The notes under the pieces: generated by a model
The model's input: only the letters and a program-made list of their open reading frames with translations
Databases searched by the model: none
What the model was told of the DNA's origin: nothing
In this document: in pieces, positions 8,017 to 16,330 of the stretch
Layout: every line of letters begins with the position of its first letter
Numbering within the stretch: the first letter of the stretch is position 1
Assembly: GCA_035552775.1 (NCBI GenBank)
Contig: DASZKW010000007.1
Coordinates: 1 to 44,490, forward strand
Length of the DNA stretch: 44,490 nucleotides
DNA from: DASZKW01 sp035552775
Lineage (GTDB): Bacteria > Actinomycetota > Acidimicrobiia > Acidimicrobiales > Palsa-688
Direction: 5' to 3'
Made by a program: the position numbers and the translations under genes

Positions 8017-8076
8017 GCGGGTCCACAGCTCGCGGGTCCACACCTCGCGTGTTCACACCTCGCGGGTTCACACCTT
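8017..8076. repeat. Four 15-bp direct repeats between divergent genes
   Basis: Four tandem units of the form GCGGGTYCACACCTC occupy 8017-8031, 8032-8046, 8047-8061 and 8062-8076 with one to three mismatches. They lie between the divergent amidohydrolase (start 7981) and FAD oxidase (start about 8148). The array could be a multi-site operator for both promoters, or a plain minisatellite; sequence alone does not decide. Confidence 0.6.
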
Positions 8077-8147
8077 GGAAACCGGCCTACGAGGCGATCT
8101 CGGCACACTGGCGTGGTGACGACCGACCGCGACGTGGCGGTGCCGGC

Positions 8148-9416
8148 GTGAGCCTGGCGAAGGAGTTGGCCCGCTCCGGCATCGACGTATCCGACGACCT
8201 GGTCCGGCGCCGGGCCGCCTCCGCCGACTTCGCGTGGCTGTCGCCGGTGCTCCAGCGACGCCTTCCGGGTGAGCCCGCCGACGTCGTCGCCTGGCCACGC
8301 GACGGCGACGAGCTGGCTGCCTGCGTCGCAGTCGCCCACCGCCACGAGGTCCCAGTCACCCCGAGGGGGCGGGGGACCGGTAACTACGGCCAGGCCGTTC
8401 CCCTCCGGCGTGGGCTGGTGATCGACTGCACGCGGATGCGCCGTGTGCTCGCGGTCGATGACGGCTGGGCCCGCGTGGAGCCCGGCGTGACTTGCGCGGC
8501 GCTGGAGGGCGCCGCCCGACGTAGTGGCCAGGAGCTCGCCCTTTTCCCCTCCACCACGCAAAGCACCATCGGGGGTTTCCTGGCGGGAGGCGCCGGCGGG
8601 AGCGGCTCCATCGACCACGGCCTGCTGTGGGAGGGTTTCGTCGCCTCCGTCGACGTGCTCGCATGCGTCGACGCGCCCGGCGTGGAACACGTGAGCGGCT
8701 CCGCCACCCGGCCCTTTCTGCACGCCTATGGCACCACGGGTGTCCTGGCCGGGGCGCGCATCCGGCTGGACCGGGCCCGGGAGTGGACGGGGGTGATCGC
8801 CAGTTTCGAGGACTTCGGGGCGGGGGCGGCGGTGGGCAACCGGCTTCTCGACGCAAGCGTCCCTCTCCGCCTGCTCGGTGTCAGCGAGGCCGACCTGGTG
8901 GCCAACTTCCCGCCGCGCCCGTTCCTGCCCCCTGATCGGGCCAGCCTGCGCTGCGTCACCCCGACCGGCACCGTGTCTGCCGTCATCGACATGCTCGCCG
9001 GCGGGGGTGGTCGCGTGGAGGGCGAGGGCCCCCGGCTGGTGCCCGTGGTGACCAGCCTGTCGTACAACCACGTGACCCTCCGGGCGAAGCAGGCGGACCC
9101 CGCCATCTGTCACCTGCAGGTGAGCGGGCCCGTGCTCAGCGACGACCCCGACGCGGTGCGCCGTTGCCTTCCCGACGGCCGGCTTCACCTCGACGCCATG
9201 CGTGCCGGCGGGGTTGTGGGGTTCGGCGGCCTGCTGATCTCGCGATTCGAAGCGGAGCCGTTGCTCCGTGAGGGCGTCATTGCCCTCACGGAGCTAGGCG
9301 TGCATGTCGTCGACCCCCACACCTGGTCGGTGTGGGATGGCGACGGAAGCGTGGCCCGTACCGCCCGGAGGATGGATCCCGACGGGCTGCTCAACCCGGG
9401 CAAGCTCGAACGTTGA
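8148..9416 (+). CDS. FAD-binding oxidase (PCMH/VAO-type)
   Basis: A 422-residue flavoprotein. The PP-loop region VTPRGRGTGNYGQAVPL and the following VIDCTRMRRVLAVDDGWARVEPGVT are the typical PCMH FAD-binding half (residues about 60-200). The GGFLAGGAGGSGSIDHG segment binds the pyrophosphate. The C-terminus ends in DPDGLLNPGKL, the classic end of this family. Members oxidise hydroxyacids, alcohols or sugars; the substrate is unknown. GTG 8148 is preferred because upstream codons are repeat-derived, though the frame is open from 8049. It sits in the catabolic island opposite an amidohydrolase and ends 42 bp from the convergent ABC binding protein. Confidence 0.85.
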   Translation: MSLAKELARSGIDVSDDLVRRRAASADFAWLSPVLQRRLPGEPADVVAWPRDGDELAACVAVAHRHEVPVTPRGRGTGNYGQAVPLRRGLVIDCTRMRRVLAVDDGWARVEPGVTCAALEGAARRSGQELALFPSTTQSTIGGFLAGGAGGSGSIDHGLLWEGFVASVDVLACVDAPGVEHVSGSATRPFLHAYGTTGVLAGARIRLDRAREWTGVIASFEDFGAGAAVGNRLLDASVPLRLLGVSEADLVANFPPRPFLPPDRASLRCVTPTGTVSAVIDMLAGGGGRVEGEGPRLVPVVTSLSYNHVTLRAKQADPAICHLQVSGPVLSDDPDAVRRCLPDGRLHLDAMRAGGVVGFGGLLISRFEAEPLLREGVIALTELGVHVVDPHTWSVWDGDGSVARTARRMDPDGLLNPGKLER

Positions 9417-9458
9417 GCGTGCACCAACCTGTGCCGGTCGCTTCGCTCCCGAGGTCGC

Positions 9459-10649
9459 TCACGGCGTCCCCGCGGGCAGGTGAATGCTCTTGTCGATGAA
9501 GGAAGTGTTGACGATGTCGGCCGGCGTGAGCCCCGACTTCACCGGCTTGCCCAGCTTGGCGTAGATGGGCTCGAGGATGCTGATCATTCCCTGCACCCGG
9601 GTCGGGTCCATGTCGCCCATGACCCCGTCGGCTGCGTTGGAAATGATGTGGTCGGCGAGTTGGGTCGTCACCGAATAGCTCGCCGCTCCCGAGTCGTAGA
9701 CCCAGCCGTTGTTGTACTGCTTCACCAAGCTGACGATCAGGGCGTTGGTCGGGCCCGGGTTTGCCGCGTAATCGACCTGAGCCTGCTGGATGTCAGGAAT
9801 GAGCTTCTTGAAGCACGCCGCGTACTTGGTCACGTTGCCCGGCTTGGTGGCGATGGCCTCCGGGTAGGGGTTGTAGCCGGAGGAGGCGACGAGCGCGTAC
9901 TTGACCGGCTTGTCCCACTCGGGCAGCTCGTGTTCGTAGGTGTACGGCTCGGCGGTCGCGAACCCCTGCTGGGCGATGCTTCCGCCGGCCGCCACCCAGC
10001 GCGATGGCGTGCTGTCGTAGGAACCGTCGACCTGGCTGCTCTTGAGCACCCCCGTCGACGTCAGGTAGGTCATGTACACCGCGCCGCTCGAGTACAACAC
10101 CTTGGTGTTGGTCTTGCCGATGTCGGCGATGGTCTGGAAGCTCGGGTGCTGCTTGGGGTCCCACATGAGGATGAACGGGCTGGTGTAGCGGGGGGCGACC
10201 AGCGCGACCGTCGGCTGGGTGGCGGACAGCTCGACGGACTCGTCGGTGCTGACGTAGCCGAGGAAGATGCTCGAGTTCTCGTACATCTGGGCGCTCACGG
10301 GCTGGTAGCCGATCGCCGGTCCCCCCAGGCGGACCTGAATCTTGACCCCGGTGTCGTGGCCGTGGGCGACGAGCTCGCCGGTGTAGGTCTTCTTGGAGTT
10401 GTCGACCGTGCCGCCCGGCGCGGCCAACTCGTAGAGCTCGGAGTGGTCGGCCTCGGGGTTCCAGTCGGTTTGGGTGACGATCGTCGACGGGCAGATGCCC
10501 TGCAGGGAGTAGGTCGGGTTGATGCTCGCGGCAGCCGTCGTGGTACTCGCGGCCGTCGACGGGCTGCTGGATCCGCATGCGGCTGAGGCGGTGGCGAGGG
10601 CGGTGGCGCCTACGACGGCCCAGCTGATCCGGCGCGTACTTCGATGCAT
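9459..10649 (-). CDS. ABC importer substrate-binding lipoprotein (NMT1/SsuA-like)
   Basis: A 396-residue exported lipoprotein. The signal peptide has MHRSTRR, a hydrophobic core and the lipobox SAAC with Cys25 as the lipid site. The mature part has the two-lobe shape of NMT1/THI5/SsuA binding proteins, which catch nitrogenous or sulphonated small molecules outside the cell. A good Shine-Dalgarno (AAGGAGAA) precedes ATG 10649. It is the last gene of a minus-strand run: LLM oxygenase, amidohydrolase, ATPase, permease, binding protein. The binding protein is 112 bp from the permease, so it may also have its own promoter. Confidence 0.85.
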   Translation of the reverse strand: MHRSTRRISWAVVGATALATASAACGSSSPSTAASTTTAAASINPTYSLQGICPSTIVTQTDWNPEADHSELYELAAPGGTVDNSKKTYTGELVAHGHDTGVKIQVRLGGPAIGYQPVSAQMYENSSIFLGYVSTDESVELSATQPTVALVAPRYTSPFILMWDPKQHPSFQTIADIGKTNTKVLYSSGAVYMTYLTSTGVLKSSQVDGSYDSTPSRWVAAGGSIAQQGFATAEPYTYEHELPEWDKPVKYALVASSGYNPYPEAIATKPGNVTKYAACFKKLIPDIQQAQVDYAANPGPTNALIVSLVKQYNNGWVYDSGAASYSVTTQLADHIISNAADGVMGDMDPTRVQGMISILEPIYAKLGKPVKSGLTPADIVNTSFIDKSIHLPAGTP

Positions 10650-10667
10650 GGTTCTCCTTATGTGTTT

Positions 10668-10738
10668 GACGGCGACGACGGGCGATGGCGATGGCGACGA
10701 CGGGCGACGGCGACGGCGACGATGGGCGAGGGCGGCGA
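10668..10738. repeat. GGCGAC-rich microsatellite
   Basis: A degenerate run of GGCGAC, GACGAC and GGCGAT units fills most of the gap between the permease and binding-protein genes. No gene or clear hairpin is visible. It may be a slippage-prone spacer. Confidence 0.5.
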
Positions 10739-10761
10739 TAAGGGCTCGCGCGGTTGCGCTC

Positions 10762-11649
10762 CTAGGAGGCCCCGGTCGTGCGCGCCGAGTCGTACCAGGG
10801 GCCGATCACCCTCTTGGACACGGCGCCGACGAGCAGGAACGCGGCGATCCCGAGGAGGGAGCTCACGATGACGGCGGCGTAGAGCTGGTCGGACTCGAGC
10901 CGGTCCCGGTAGAGGTTTATGAGCTGCCCCAGGCCCGGCTGGCCCTGCATGAAGAAGAAGTCACCGACGATGGCGCCGATCACCGAGAGGCCGGCGGAGA
11001 TGCGCAGGCCGGTGAAGATGGCGGGCAGGGCGGCGGGGAACTGCAGCTTCCACAGCCTGGACCAGCGGCCGACCCCCTGGAGGGTGAACAGGTCGTGCTG
11101 GCCGTCCTCGACGGACTGGAGGCCGAAGAGCGTGTTGGTGATGATGGGAAACAGGGCGATGAGCACGCACACCATCACCCGGCTGCGGAAGTTGAAACCG
11201 AAGGCAAACCCGATCAGGGGCACGATGGCGAGGATGGGGACGGTCTGGAGCACCACTGCCCACGGATAGACCGACCGCTCCAGCCACTTGGCTTGGCTCA
11301 TGATCACGGCCAGGGCGAAACCGATGGCGATGGCCACCACGAAACCCAAGCCCGCCGCCTTGGACGTGAGGGCCAGCGAGGTCAAAATGTCGTGCAGGTT
11401 GCTCCAGGTGAGAAAGCCGACTTGCACGACGCTTTGGGGTGGCGGGAGCAGGAACCGCCGGCTCGGCTGGAGCAGGACGTAACTGATGAAGTACCAGATG
11501 CCGATGATGACCGCCGACAGAGCGACGGGCGGCCCCACGACCTTGAGGGTCGGCTTGCGGCGACCCTTCACCTTTGGTGGCTGGCGGCGCCCGGGTTCCT
11601 CCGGGGGGTGACCACCGGGCTCACGTTCGACGACGGCAGTGGCGCTCAT
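10762..11649 (-). CDS. ABC importer permease (SsuC/NMT1 type)
   Basis: A 295-residue inner-membrane permease of the BPD_transp_1 family. Six hydrophobic segments are visible from residue about 40, after a basic proline-rich N-terminus. The EAA-like ATPase contact loop is in the region PAALPAIFTGLRISAGLSVI. It pairs with the ATPase upstream and the binding protein downstream to form one importer. ATG 11649 has no clear Shine-Dalgarno. A 14-codon mini-ORF begins on the ATPase stop and ends over this ATG, so translation may be handed on by reinitiation. Confidence 0.88.
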   Translation of the reverse strand: MSATAVVEREPGGHPPEEPGRRQPPKVKGRRKPTLKVVGPPVALSAVIIGIWYFISYVLLQPSRRFLLPPPQSVVQVGFLTWSNLHDILTSLALTSKAAGLGFVVAIAIGFALAVIMSQAKWLERSVYPWAVVLQTVPILAIVPLIGFAFGFNFRSRVMVCVLIALFPIITNTLFGLQSVEDGQHDLFTLQGVGRWSRLWKLQFPAALPAIFTGLRISAGLSVIGAIVGDFFFMQGQPGLGQLINLYRDRLESDQLYAAVIVSSLLGIAAFLLVGAVSKRVIGPWYDSARTTGAS

Positions 11650-11687
11650 TGCCGCACCGTCGTGGCGACGGCGGCAGTGGCGGTCAC
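11646..11687 (-). other. Mini-ORF bridging ATPase and permease genes
   Basis: GTG at 11687-11685 uses the last G of the ATPase TAG stop (TAGTG). It reads 13 codons (VTATAAVATTVRQ) and stops at TGA 11648-11646, which overlaps the permease ATG (ATGA). A ribosome ending on the ATPase could restart twice and reach the permease without a free Shine-Dalgarno. Whether the short peptide matters is unknown; such overlaps can arise by chance in a 37-bp gap. Confidence 0.25.
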
Positions 11688-12466
11688 TAGTGGCCCTCCC
11701 GGAGGGCCGCCCCGACCTGACCCGCCCGGCTGGCGAACGCCGGCTCGTAGCGCAGGGACGGCGACCGGGGATAGGGCAACTCGATCGGGACGTCGGCGAC
11801 GATGCGCCCCGGCCTGCCGGACATGACCAGCACCCGGGTGGAGAGGAACACGGCTTCGGCCACGGAGTGAGTGACGAACAGAGCGGCGAAGCGCCGGTCC
11901 AAGAAAAGCTTCTGCAGCTCGTCGTTGAGCCTTTCGCGGGTGATCTCGTCGAGCGCACCGAACGGCTCGTCGAAAAGGAACAGCCCTGGTGACATGGTGA
12001 GCGCCCGGGCCAGCGACGCCCGCATCTTCATCCCGCCTGAAAGAGCTCGCGGGTACTTGCCCTCGAAGCCGGTCAGGCCCACGGTCTCGATGGCGGCTGA
12101 GGCCGCCGCCCGGCATGTCGGCTTGTCCATGCCTTGCAGCTCCGCGAGCAACTCGACGTTGCGGCGGACGTTGCGCCACGGCAGCAGGGTGGCGTCCTGG
12201 AACACGTAGCCGACGTTGCCCGGCCCGACGTTGATGGTTCCCGAGCTCGGCGCGCACAGCCCCGAGGCCAGGCGCAACAAGGTCGACTTACCACAGCCCG
12301 ACGGCCCGACCACGGCGACCAGCTCACCGGGGTGCACCGAAAAGCTGACCGGGTCGAGTGCCACCGTGCCGTCCGCGAAGCGCTTGGTGACGTCGGTGAA
12401 CACCGCCCCCGAGGTTTCGAGATCCGCCCAGTCCCGGGTCTTTTGATCGACCGCCATTGCTGCCAT
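11687..12466 (-). CDS. ABC importer ATP-binding protein (SsuB/TauB type)
   Basis: A 259-residue ATPase. Walker A is GPSGCGKST, the Q-loop is in YVFQDATLLPW, the signature is LSGGM (rather than LSGGQ), Walker B is LFLFDEPFGALDE, and the H-loop is in FVTHSVAEA. This set is typical of nitrate/sulphonate/taurine importers. Its ATG at 12466 lies one base after the TGA of the amidohydrolase upstream, so the two are co-translated. It energises the adjoining permease. Confidence 0.92.
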   Translation of the reverse strand: MAAMAVDQKTRDWADLETSGAVFTDVTKRFADGTVALDPVSFSVHPGELVAVVGPSGCGKSTLLRLASGLCAPSSGTINVGPGNVGYVFQDATLLPWRNVRRNVELLAELQGMDKPTCRAAASAAIETVGLTGFEGKYPRALSGGMKMRASLARALTMSPGLFLFDEPFGALDEITRERLNDELQKLFLDRRFAALFVTHSVAEAVFLSTRVLVMSGRPGRIVADVPIELPYPRSPSLRYEPAFASRAGQVGAALREGH

Positions 12467-12467
12467 G

Positions 12468-13733
12468 TCAGACCTCCATCATCTCGAACGCCGGGATCAG
12501 GGCCCGGCTCACTGAGCTTCTCGCCACCACCCGACCGCGGTGGACGGTCACCCGCCGCTCGCTTCCGACCGCGACCGCCCCGCTGAGGGTCTCGCCTTCG
12601 ATTGCCACGAGTTCCGCCGGCTCGCCCGGGGCCACGGCAACGGGCGGCAGGCCCATCACCAGGCGGGAACCGGTGGTGCACGCTTGCCACGCCTCCTCGA
12701 CGCTCAGGTGTCCGGCCAGCACCATCAAGGCGGCGGTTTCGGTGGCGTCGAACCGCCCGAGCGAGCAGAAGGGGTCCCTGACGTTGTCAGCACCCGCGGC
12801 AACGGTGACCCCTGCGTCGAGGAGCGGGCGCAGAGCGGTCAGGCCCCGGGGGGCGGCGGTGGTACGGCCCCGCGCCTGGAGGAACAGGTTGGTCTGGGGA
12901 AGCGCGACCACGCCGACGCCGGCGGCGGCCAGCGCCTCCGCGGTGGCGGCCTGGCGGTCGGGGGGCTGGACGCCGAGGCTCACGCAGTGGCTCGCCGTCA
13001 CCCCGGCCCCGGGGCCGCGCTCGATGACGAGGCGCGCCAGCTCGGCCACAGTGAGGACGCCCTCGGCGAGGGTCTCGTCTGTGTGCAGATCAACGGGCAC
13101 ACCCCAACGGCCCGCGGTGGCGAGGGCCGCCGCGGTGGCCGCGCTCGGGTCCGGGTCGGCGTAGGGGCACCCCCCGACCACGTCGACACCGAGGTCGAGC
13201 GCCTCGTCGAGCAACCGGAGCGACGCCGCCCCGCCCGTGCCGCTGAGGGGAGGGGCGATCAGGGCCACGAGCTGCAGGTCGGCCAGCCCCGACTTGTCGA
13301 CCTGCGCCCTGACCTCGACCAGGGCGCGGACCGCCCGCAATCCCAGCGGGTGGCCGACGTCTACATGGGTGCGGATGGCCGTCGTGCCCCGCAACACCAT
13401 GGCGTCGACGGCGCGCGTCGCCCGGTCCACGATGTCGTCGTGGGTGAGCAGCGGCCACTGGGCGCGCCACGCGGCGACGGCGCCGGCCAGGTCGCCGACC
13501 GGGTTGGAGGGTGCCCCCGGGCGCTCCGCGGACAGCGCCTTGTCCAGGTGGGCGTGAGGCTCGGCCGGAGCGGCGAGGATCACCATCCCTGCGCACGGTT
13601 CGACGACGTCGCCGGGCGCGGCGACGAGGGAGGGGCCGACCGCGGTGATGGTCCCCAACCGGGCGTCCACGGCCACGTCGGCCGCGCTGCCGTCCGCCAG
13701 CCGGCCGCCTCGGAGTACCAGGCGGCAGGTCAC
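12468..13733 (-). CDS. Amidohydrolase, cytosine deaminase (CodA)-like
   Basis: A 421-residue hydrolase. The metal motif PHAHLDKAL is the variant seen in cytosine/creatinine deaminase relatives rather than the usual HxH with a following Phe. Other expected residues are in RTHVDV, DLHTDET, VTASHC and GADNVRDPF, so the site looks complete. The family deaminates or opens cyclic amidines such as cytosine or isoguanine. The start is GTG 13733, leaving a 10-bp gap to the LLM gene upstream; a longer reading from 13787 would overlap that gene. It is directly coupled to the importer ATPase, so the imported compound is probably this enzyme's substrate or precursor. Confidence 0.85.
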   Translation of the reverse strand: MTCRLVLRGGRLADGSAADVAVDARLGTITAVGPSLVAAPGDVVEPCAGMVILAAPAEPHAHLDKALSAERPGAPSNPVGDLAGAVAAWRAQWPLLTHDDIVDRATRAVDAMVLRGTTAIRTHVDVGHPLGLRAVRALVEVRAQVDKSGLADLQLVALIAPPLSGTGGAASLRLLDEALDLGVDVVGGCPYADPDPSAATAAALATAGRWGVPVDLHTDETLAEGVLTVAELARLVIERGPGAGVTASHCVSLGVQPPDRQAATAEALAAAGVGVVALPQTNLFLQARGRTTAAPRGLTALRPLLDAGVTVAAGADNVRDPFCSLGRFDATETAALMVLAGHLSVEEAWQACTTGSRLVMGLPPVAVAPGEPAELVAIEGETLSGAVAVGSERRVTVHRGRVVARSSVSRALIPAFEMMEV

Positions 13734-13743
13734 GGGTACCCGC

Positions 13744-14922
13744 TCACGCCGGCTGGGGAGCGCCACGCCGGCGCGGGAGCTGGACACCCAGGCGCGGCAT
13801 GACCTCTTCGGCCAGCAGGTACAGCTGGTCGTCCATCGCCTCGGTGCTCAAGCCCGGGAAGTCTGGGAACAGCACTAGGTGGTGCAGGTCCAGCAGCTCC
13901 CGCCACCTGCCGAGCTGGTCCACGACCTCCTCCACGGATCCGATCGCCATGGCGCCCGCCGACCGGGTGTCTTCGAGGCTGGGGCGGAAGTCGAACGGCG
14001 CTCCTTCCTTGAACCGGGAGAACCGGCCATAGGGGGCAAGGAACTTGACGAGCTCGTCGTGGCCGTCACGGCCCGACCGCATCGCTCCCGCGGTGGTGCG
14101 AGCCACGTGGACCGGCAGCTGCAGGCAGCGACCCTGCCCGGGACCGAGCGGGTGGCCGGCCCGCTCGGCTTCGTCGGCGAAGCGTTGCCAGGCGGAAGCC
14201 ACCCAGGCGGGGGGCGCCATGGCGAACACGCCGGTGAAGCCCTGGCTGGCCACGTAGCTGAGGGTGGCCGGGGAGCCGACGGGCTGGAAGATCTCGACCG
14301 GCTGGTGGAGCGGCCGGGGCACGAGTGTCAGATGGGTGACCGTGGCTCCCCGGTCAGGGATGCCCGGCGGTGGATAGGTGTAATGCTTCCCCGAGTAGCT
14401 GAACTCCTCGTTGCTCCACGCCGCCCGGATGATGTCCATCGCCTCTTCGAACATCTCCCGGTTGACCCGGTCGGCCTCGCGGCTCATGGCGTTGTCGCCG
14501 CTGGCGACCACGGCGCCGAGAGTCTGAGCTTCCCGGGGGACCGTGCCGCGCCCGACCCCGAACACCAGCCGTCCCCCGGTGAGCACGTCGGCCATGGCGA
14601 AGTCCTCCGCCAGCCGCAGCGGGTGCCACTGGGGGACCACGTTGAACATCTGCCCGAATCGCAAGCCGGTGGTCATCCCCGCCAGGTGGACTCCGAACAG
14701 GATCAGGTTGGGGGTGACCTCGTAGCCCTCGTACTGGAAGTGGTGTTCGGTGAGCCAGACGGTGTCGTAGCCGAGGGCGTCGGCCTCGCCCGCCCAGTGG
14801 CAGAGATTGTCGTAGGTGTGCACCACGTCGGCGTTGGTGCTGCGCCGGTCCGTCGGTGCAGGGTCGCCGGGTCCGGCGTCGGGCATGGGGACAATGCCGT
14901 AGAAGTGCAGATCGGTTCGCAT
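13744..14922 (-). CDS. LLM-class flavin-dependent oxidoreductase (luciferase-like)
   Basis: A 392-residue bacterial luciferase-like monooxygenase. Family marks are YDTVWLTEHHF, FGQMFNVVPQWHPLRLAEDFAM, DVLTGGRLVFGVGRG and a C-terminal loading region. These enzymes use FMNH2 or F420H2. RutA, which opens the uracil ring, is one relative in fold, but no close match is claimed. It is the first gene of the minus-strand operon carrying the amidohydrolase and ABC importer, and faces a divergent amidase across 154 bp. A 16-bp palindrome lies just upstream of its ATG and may be an operator. Confidence 0.9.
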   Translation of the reverse strand: MRTDLHFYGIVPMPDAGPGDPAPTDRRSTNADVVHTYDNLCHWAGEADALGYDTVWLTEHHFQYEGYEVTPNLILFGVHLAGMTTGLRFGQMFNVVPQWHPLRLAEDFAMADVLTGGRLVFGVGRGTVPREAQTLGAVVASGDNAMSREADRVNREMFEEAMDIIRAAWSNEEFSYSGKHYTYPPPGIPDRGATVTHLTLVPRPLHQPVEIFQPVGSPATLSYVASQGFTGVFAMAPPAWVASAWQRFADEAERAGHPLGPGQGRCLQLPVHVARTTAGAMRSGRDGHDELVKFLAPYGRFSRFKEGAPFDFRPSLEDTRSAGAMAIGSVEEVVDQLGRWRELLDLHHLVLFPDFPGLSTEAMDDQLYLLAEEVMPRLGVQLPRRRGAPQPA

Positions 14923-14937
14923 CGCCTACCCATCCAA

Positions 14938-14953
14938 TGAACCGTACGTTTCA
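14938..14953. promoter_or_regulatory. Candidate operator palindrome
   Basis: TGAACCGTACGTTTCA is a 16-bp palindrome with one mismatched pair, centred on CGTACG. It lies 16 bp upstream of the LLM oxygenase start, in the divergent region shared with the amidase. The size and form suit a TetR-type repressor site. No such regulator gene is in the window, so the factor is unknown. Confidence 0.4.
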
Positions 14954-15035
14954 GCGGGCTGACCCTGCGTGTTGCGATCTCGTGAAACGGCCGCCGAGCG
15001 GGGTGGCCGGCAGCGGTGGATCGGTGACCCCTGCC

Positions 15036-15080
15036 TACGATGCGCCGATGTTCCCTTCGCAGCCCGGCGGCCCGGCATGA
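15036..15080 (+). promoter_or_regulatory. -10 box and leaderless 10-codon upstream ORF coupled to the amidase
   Basis: TACGAT (15036-15041) has good -10 form and sits six bases before ATG 15048, the spacing of a leaderless start. That ATG opens ten codons (MFPSQPGGPA) ending in TGA 15078-15080, which overlaps the amidase ATG 15077 as ATGA. The amidase could then be translated by reinitiation. No clear -35 is seen. This is a structural inference. Confidence 0.35.
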
Positions 15081-16330
15081 GCATCGTCGACATACTCGGC
15101 GCGCTGCGAGTGGGGCCGGCAGTCCTGGCCGCCGGAAATGATCACGGACCGCTGGCGGGGACATCCATGGTGGTGAAAGACCTCATCGACGTGGCTGGAG
15201 TCCCCACGGGGGCAGGCAACCCTGACTTCCTGGCCGAGGCCCCTCCTGCGGCCAGCCATGCACCGGCGGTCCGCCGGCTCCTCGACGCCGGGGCGACGGT
15301 CGTCGGCAAGTCCCATACCGACGAGCTGGCCTTCAGCCTGTCGGGGACCAACGTCCACTACGGGACACCGATCAACCCGCGGGCCCCGGGCCGCGTGCCG
15401 GGCGGCTCCTCCAGCGGGTCTGCTGTGGCCGTCGCCGGCGGCCTCGTGCCCGTCGCCTTGGCGACGGACACGGGGGGATCGATCCGGGTCCCGGCGTCGT
15501 ACTGCGGCGTCTACGGGCTGCGCCCCACGCACGGCAGGGTGCCCCTCGATGGCGTCGTGGAGCTCGCCCCGTCGTTCGGAACGGTTGGCGTCCTGGCCGC
15601 CACCGGCCCGGCGCTCGAGACCGCCGGCGTGGCCCTGATCGGCGGGCGAAAAGCCAAGCATCCAGCCCGGGCCCTGTGGCTGGCCGAGGACCTGCTCGCC
15701 CAGAGCGACCGTGAAGTGGCCGCCGCCGTCGCCGCCGCCGCCCAGGCCCTGGCGGAGCGCCTCGGTGTCGCCCTGCGCCACGGCGAGCTGGCGGGCGGCC
15801 GCCTCGACCGCTGGCTGCGGGCCTTCCGGGGGCGCCAGTTCGTGGAGGCGTGGTCCAGCCACGGCCCATGGATAGAGCGTCGCCGTCCCCGCATGGGACC
15901 CGGTATCGCCGCCCGCTTCGACGACGCCCGGCGAACCGCGACCGCGGAGGCGGCCGCCGCGGCCGCCGCGGGGGCGGAGGTGTGCGCCGCGCTCGACGAC
16001 GCCCTTCCCCCCGGTGGTGCCATGGTGTTGCCCTCGGCGGCCACGGTGGCGCCCCCACTTCAGCTGCGCGGTGCGGCCAAGGACGATCTGAGGGTGCGTA
16101 CCCTGCGGCTCAACGCGGTGGCCGGGCTCGGGGGGCTGCCGGCGGTGAGCCTGCCGTTGGCGATTGCTGACGGCCTCCCCGTAGGCGTGGGGATCGTCGG
16201 TCGCCGCGGCGACGACGAGGTGCTGGTGGCCACCGCCCGCCTCGCCGCTGACCCGCACGATGGGCGCCGCCGCGCCGCCGGAGCGCACACCGATCCCCGC
16301 CGCTTGAACGCTGACGGACGGCCCCTGTGA
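15077..16330 (+). CDS. Amidase-signature hydrolase 1
   Basis: A 417-residue amidase-signature enzyme. The Ser-cisSer-Lys triad is visible: K34 in VVKDLIDV, the cis-serine in GGSSSGS (residues 109-115) and nucleophile S135 in DTGGSIRVPAS. The enzyme hydrolyses amides, carbamoyl groups or ureas; allophanate hydrolase and 1-carboxybiuret hydrolase (AtzE) belong to this superfamily. The exact substrate is not evident. It overlaps the second amidase by four bases (GTGA), so both are made together and may form a heteromer or act in sequence. Confidence 0.9.
   Translation: MSIVDILGALRVGPAVLAAGNDHGPLAGTSMVVKDLIDVAGVPTGAGNPDFLAEAPPAASHAPAVRRLLDAGATVVGKSHTDELAFSLSGTNVHYGTPINPRAPGRVPGGSSSGSAVAVAGGLVPVALATDTGGSIRVPASYCGVYGLRPTHGRVPLDGVVELAPSFGTVGVLAATGPALETAGVALIGGRKAKHPARALWLAEDLLAQSDREVAAAVAAAAQALAERLGVALRHGELAGGRLDRWLRAFRGRQFVEAWSSHGPWIERRRPRMGPGIAARFDDARRTATAEAAAAAAAGAEVCAALDDALPPGGAMVLPSAATVAPPLQLRGAAKDDLRVRTLRLNAVAGLGGLPAVSLPLAIADGLPVGVGIVGRRGDDEVLVATARLAADPHDGRRRAAGAHTDPRRLNADGRPL

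Noticed and set aside
10519..11826. 435-residue plus-strand frame over the ABC permease
   Set aside because: It is antisense to a well-supported permease and has long runs of His, Asp and Gly typical of shadow frames.
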